A stretch of 64,000 nucleotides of DNA from an uncultured Tenacibaculum sp. (lineage in GTDB: Bacteria; Bacteroidota; Bacteroidia; Flavobacteriales; Flavobacteriaceae), in contig CAKZVD010000059.1 in assembly GCA_937922085.1 (NCBI GenBank), positions 1 through 64,000 on the forward strand. Direction: 5' to 3'. The notes beneath the pieces are model-generated. The model was not told where the DNA came from and searched no databases. It worked only from the letters and a program-made list of their open reading frames with translations. A program made the translations under genes and the position numbers. This document shows positions 60,708 through 64,000 of the stretch, piece after piece; positions within the stretch are counted from its first letter, which is position 1, and each line of letters starts with the position of its first letter.

Positions 60708-61709
60708 CTATTCTTTTATTCTCGTTGTTTCTCTATTATATAATGTAGATTTTATAATTATTTCTTCAGGTTTTTCATTTTCATTTTTTAATTTATTCAA
60801 TATCATCTTAGCAGCAGTTCTTCCTATCTTTTTCCCATGCTGATTAATCGTTGTTAAACTCGGTGTTAAATTTTCTGAAATTGTTTTACCAGCATATCCT
60901 ATTAAAGAAATTTTTCCGTTATCAAGTAATTTTTCTTTTTTACCAACTTTAAATGATGCTAAGGAAGCTTCTTCATCTAAAGCTATTATAGCATCAATAG
61001 ATTCTTCTTTTAATTTCTCTCTTAACGCTTTTTTAATTACCTCTACAGTACCTTCAATAATAATTGGTTTATGATATTCATTAATAGCATCTGTATATCC
61101 TTTAATTCTTAGCTTTCCAACGCTTAAATTATTTATTGTTGATGTTAATGCTATATTTTTTCTTCCATTAAACTGTAATTCTTTTACCGCATTTAAAACA
61201 GCATCATAATCATCTACTAAAACCTTATCACAAGGTATTGTATTTACAACACGATCAAACATTAATAAATGAACTTTATCTTTTACATTTTCTAAATGAG
61301 AATAATCTTGTAATACTTGAGTCTCTTCAGAAACAGCTATAATTATTGCTTCAACAAAACCATTTGCCAAAGAGAGTACTGATTGTACTTCTTTCTCATG
61401 AGATTCATTGGTAATACTTATAATTATATTGTAATCTGTTTTTGCTATTACATTTTCTATACCTCTTAATACTCTAGCTAAAAAAAAGTTTTTTAAACTT
61501 GGTAGTATTACTCCGATAGTATTTACTCTACCAGATTTAAGGTTCATAGCTGTTCTATTTGGTTTATAGTTATATTCTTTTGCAGCCTCTCTAACTCTCT
61601 TCTTAGTAATTTCACTTATTTCATAACTATCATTTAAAGCTTTTGATACAGTAGAAATCGATACTTTTAATATTTTAGATAATTCTTTTAGTGTTATACT
61701 TTTCTTCAT
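60708..61709 (-). CDS. LacI-family transcriptional regulator
   Basis: 333 aa. Winged HTH at residues 1-55: SITLKELSKILKVSISTVSKALNDSYEISEITKKRVREAAKEYNYKPNRTAMNLKSG. The rest is a periplasmic-binding-like effector domain, starting NTIGVILPSLKNFFLARVLRGIENV and ending LTPSLTTINQHGKKIGRTAAKMILNKL. It usually controls sugar or polysaccharide genes. No sugar-use operon lies beside it in the window, but an alpha-amylase with LacI-type palindromes is at 27 kb. Its effector is unknown. Confidence 0.92.
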   Translation of the reverse strand: MKKSITLKELSKILKVSISTVSKALNDSYEISEITKKRVREAAKEYNYKPNRTAMNLKSGRVNTIGVILPSLKNFFLARVLRGIENVIAKTDYNIIISITNESHEKEVQSVLSLANGFVEAIIIAVSEETQVLQDYSHLENVKDKVHLLMFDRVVNTIPCDKVLVDDYDAVLNAVKELQFNGRKNIALTSTINNLSVGKLRIKGYTDAINEYHKPIIIEGTVEVIKKALREKLKEESIDAIIALDEEASLASFKVGKKEKLLDNGKISLIGYAGKTISENLTPSLTTINQHGKKIGRTAAKMILNKLKNENEKPEEIIIKSTLYNRETTRIKE

Positions 61710-61901
61710 TTATGTAAAATTTCTTAGTCCCCCAAAATAACAAACTAAAAATTTAATTTCATTATACTTCTAAATATTTTCTTTTGAAAGCTTCTCTATT
61801 TTTTAATGATGAAACTAAAAAACTAGTTTTTAGTAATAATTTTAGCAGTAAAAATGCATTTTATATTTTAGTATATTTACTTTATAAATATAAAGTTTAA
61901 A

Positions 61902-62426
61902 ATGAGGAAAGACCAAATTAATCAATTAATCGAGGAAAAACATTTAGATTTATTTAATTGGATTGAAAAACAACCTGCGGAAAAATGGATTGAAGGGCCC
62001 AAAGAAAAATGGACTACAGGACAACAGATTGTGCATTTGGTTGATTCTATTAAAAAATTGAATCAAGCCATGAGTTTGCCTAAGTTTTTACTCAAATTAA
62101 AATTTGGAAAATCAAATAGAGAAACAAGAAATTATGATCAAATAATAAAAAAATATCAAGATAAACTTGTTAAATATAAAGAAGAAGCAAAGCAATTTAA
62201 TGCTCATATTACCAAACCTTCTTTAAAAGAAAAAACAAAATTACTTGCCAAACTTTAAATTCAACAAAAAAAGTTACAACATAAAACCAATCTGTGGAAA
62301 GATAGTGATCTAGACACTGTTATTCTTCCTCATCCTCTTATGGGAAAAATGCCTGTTAGAGAAATTATTATGTGGACAGCTTACCATACTGAACATCATA
62401 CTAAAGATTTAATTGAAAACTACTAA
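61902..62426 (+). pseudogene. DinB-family protein interrupted by one in-frame TAA
   Basis: A 175-codon frame (174 aa plus stop) with TAA at 62256-62258. The N-terminal part starts RKDQINQLIEEKHLDLFNWIEKQPAEKWIEGPKEKWTTGQQIVHLVDSI and carries the first metal-site His. After the stop the frame goes on: IQQKKLQHKTNLWKDSDLDTVILPHPLMGKMPVREIIMWTAYHTEHHTKDLIENY, with the conserved HPLxGKMxxRE and YHTEHH that supply the other His ligands. DinB-fold proteins are metal-binding four-helix bundles. A single base change, possibly CAA to TAA, would explain the break. A truncated 118-aa product would lack the metal site. Confidence 0.82.
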
Positions 62427-62435
62427 CGAAAATGC

Positions 62436-62443
62436 TATATTTG
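62436..62443 (+). promoter_or_regulatory. Bacteroidetes -7 element (TATATTTG) of ffh
   Basis: TAnnTTTG match 27 nt before the ATG at 62470. Confidence 0.6.
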
Positions 62444-62469
62444 TGCCTCTAAAAATGTAGCAGACACCA

Positions 62470-63798
62470 ATGTTCAATAATTTAAGTGAAAAATTAGACA
62501 AAGCGTTACATACGCTAAAAGGTCATGGTAAGATTAATGAAGTTAACGTAGCTGAAACTTTAAAAGAAGTACGTAGAGCTTTATTAGATGCCGATGTAAA
62601 TTTTAAAATAGCAAAAGAATTCACCAATTCTGTTAAGGATAAAGCAATGGGAGAAAACGTTTTAACAACGTTAAACCCAGGGCAATTAATGGTAAAACTT
62701 GTTAAAGACGAGCTTACCAAATTAATGGGTGGAGATACTGTAGGTATTAACTTAGGTGGTTCTCCTACTGTTATTTTAATGTCAGGTTTACAAGGATCTG
62801 GTAAAACTACTTTTTCTGGTAAACTTGCTAACTTTCTAAAAACTAAAAAAACTAAACAAGTTCTTTTAGTTGGATGTGATGTTTACAGACCAGCCGCTAT
62901 TAATCAATTAAGAGTGGTAGGTGAACAAATTGGTGTTGAAGTATATGCGGAAGAAGGAAATAAGAATCCTGTAGAGATTTCTGAAAATGCAATTAAGCAC
63001 GCTAAAGCAAATAATAAGAATGTAGTAATCATTGATACCGCTGGTCGTTTAGCTGTTGACGAAGAAATGATGACCGAAATTTCTAACATTCATAAATCTG
63101 TTAAACCACAAGAAACTTTATTTGTGGTAGATTCTATGACTGGGCAAGATGCTGTTAATACTGCTAAAGCCTTTAACGATGTTTTAAATTTTGATGGTGT
63201 AGTTTTAACAAAACTAGATGGTGATACTCGTGGTGGAGCTGCTCTTTCTATTAAATCTGTTGTAGATAAACCAATTAAATTTATTGGTACTGGTGAAAAA
63301 ATGGACGCTATTGACGTTTTTCACCCAGATCGTATGGCAGATCGTATATTGGGAATGGGAGATGTTGTTTCTTTAGTAGAACGTGCTCAAGAACAATATG
63401 ATGAAGCCGAAGCAAGAAAACTTCAAAAGAAGATTGCAAAAAATCAGTTTGGGTTTGATGATTTCTTAAGTCAAATTCAACAGATCAAGAAAATGGGTAG
63501 CATGAAAGATTTAGTAGGAATGATTCCTGGAGCTGGTAAAGCTTTAAAGGACATTGATATTGATGATGATGCTTTTAAAGGAATAGAATCTATTATTCAT
63601 TCTATGACCCCTGGTGAAAGAACTAAACCAACCATTATAAACGCCAGTAGAAAGAAGAGAATTGCTAAAGGGTCTGGTACTTCCGTTCAAGAAGTAAACC
63701 AACTAATGAAGCAATTTGATCAAATGAGCAAAATGATGAAAATGATGCAAGGCGGTGGCGGAAAACGTATGATGCAAATGATGCGAGGCATGAAATAA
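62470..63798 (+). CDS. ffh: Signal recognition particle protein Ffh (SRP54)
   Basis: 442 aa, full length. GTPase that targets membrane proteins to the translocon with 4.5S RNA and FtsY. N domain at 1-90. G domain motifs: VILMSGLQGSGKTTFSGKLA, GCDVYRPAAINQLRVVG, IDTAGRLAVDEEMM, VVLTKLDGDTRGGAALSI. M domain from ~320 with the Met-rich binding part KMMKMMQGGGGKRMMQMMRGMK. Own promoter and terminator. Confidence 0.97.
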   Translation: MFNNLSEKLDKALHTLKGHGKINEVNVAETLKEVRRALLDADVNFKIAKEFTNSVKDKAMGENVLTTLNPGQLMVKLVKDELTKLMGGDTVGINLGGSPTVILMSGLQGSGKTTFSGKLANFLKTKKTKQVLLVGCDVYRPAAINQLRVVGEQIGVEVYAEEGNKNPVEISENAIKHAKANNKNVVIIDTAGRLAVDEEMMTEISNIHKSVKPQETLFVVDSMTGQDAVNTAKAFNDVLNFDGVVLTKLDGDTRGGAALSIKSVVDKPIKFIGTGEKMDAIDVFHPDRMADRILGMGDVVSLVERAQEQYDEAEARKLQKKIAKNQFGFDDFLSQIQQIKKMGSMKDLVGMIPGAGKALKDIDIDDDAFKGIESIIHSMTPGERTKPTIINASRKKRIAKGSGTSVQEVNQLMKQFDQMSKMMKMMQGGGGKRMMQMMRGMK

Positions 63799-63802
63799 AA
63801 AC

Positions 63803-63832
63803 AAAAAGAGAAGTTACACGCTTCTCTTTTTT
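63803..63832 (+). terminator. Rho-independent terminator after ffh
   Basis: AAAAAGAGAAG and CTTCTCTTTTTT around a 7-nt loop, with a T run. Confidence 0.93.
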
Positions 63833-63867
63833 ATTTAAATAACACAACAACACACTAACAACAACAA

Positions 63868-64000
63868 ATGGTATTACTCGACGGAAAAAAAACTTCAGCG
63901 GATATTAAAGAAGAAATCGCTTTAGAAGTTGGTGAATTAAAAAGAAATGAAAAAAAAGCACCTCATTTAGCAGCAATCATTTTAGGAAATGATGGAGCTA
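63868..64000 (+). CDS. folD: FolD, methylene-THF dehydrogenase/cyclohydrolase, 5' part
   Basis: Partial; the frame runs off the window end. The 44 visible residues start VLLDGKKTSADIKEEIALEVGEL, followed by APHLAAIILGNDGA, the typical start of FolD (binding of methylene-THF). FolD makes 10-formyl-THF from methylene-THF. Too short for the ORF track. The ATG is 35 nt after the ffh terminator. Confidence 0.88.
   Translation, partial: MVLLDGKKTSADIKEEIALEVGELKRNEKKAPHLAAIILGNDGA

Noticed and set aside
27249-62258. Stop-codon reassignment of TAA
   Set aside because: TAA is the ordinary stop for most genes in the window, so two TAA-broken genes do not indicate a recoded stop.
1-64000. CRISPR array, prophage or integrase
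   Set aside because: No regularly spaced repeats with unique spacers, and no phage structural or integrase genes were seen.

Overview
The window comes from a low-GC marine-type member of the Flavobacteriia (Bacteroidetes), most like Tenacibaculum and its relatives. Three things point there. Many genes start behind a TAnnTTTG element, the Bacteroidetes -7 box. There are many TonB-dependent receptors with carboxypeptidase-like domains, DUF4249 lipoproteins and lipocalin-like lipoproteins. There are also split transketolase, GbsR/MarR and TIGR01777 genes of flavobacterial type. The genus is inference; I could not run a search.

Layout. 1-8.4 kb: two AraC-type regulators, a LuxR-type regulator, a TonB receptor with two lipoproteins, and a RidA-family protein. 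8.4-10.5 kb: a translationally coupled pair of secreted proteins (DUF4424 plus NADase-type glycan-binding domain; papain-like/NlpC-like). 10.6-18.4 kb: a minus-strand, 11-gene cluster headed by a GbsR/MarR regulator. It contains two DCC (DUF393) proteins, one of them fused to an ICMT/PEMT-like methyltransferase, a SAM methyltransferase, a TIGR01777 epimerase, two SRPBCC proteins, DUF2071 and three paralogous four-helix membrane proteins. One 18-bp palindrome recurs before three of its genes and is probably the regulator's operator. 18.5-25.1 kb: an ECF sigma factor with a membrane partner, a hydrolase, a TrmH-type methyltransferase, ferrochelatase, a clear LipL32-family protein and a HemJ-like protein. 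25.2-29.2 kb: four related small lipoproteins, one frameshifted, around an alpha-amylase interrupted by one in-frame TAA and preceded by two palindromes. 29.2-31.4 kb: recR and pepD.

31.7-46.8 kb is the main accessory region. A four-gene outer-membrane operon (small exported protein, STN-containing TonB receptor, DUF4249 lipoprotein, MG2-like protein) is present twice in tandem. A third, frameshifted DUF4249 gene follows. Between the two copies lies a full-length but decayed IS1595-type transposase that the ORF track misses.

47-64 kb is mostly housekeeping: acpH, ggt, a PRMT-like methyltransferase, smpB, maf, a transketolase C-terminal half, a PorT-like barrel, a WW-LysM protein, a TRIC channel, a DEAD helicase, a thioesterase, MATE, DUF2461, two double-glycine-leader peptides, EamA, cutC, a LacI-type regulator, an interrupted DinB gene, ffh and the start of folD.

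Four otherwise conserved reading frames are broken by single-base lesions (two in-frame TAA, two one-base losses in homopolymers). They could be real decay, recoding or assembly error, and the reads would decide. The most promising leads for new biology are the GbsR regulon with its repeated operator, the duplicated STN receptor operon, the LipL32 homologue, the paired double-glycine peptides and the WW-LysM fusion.
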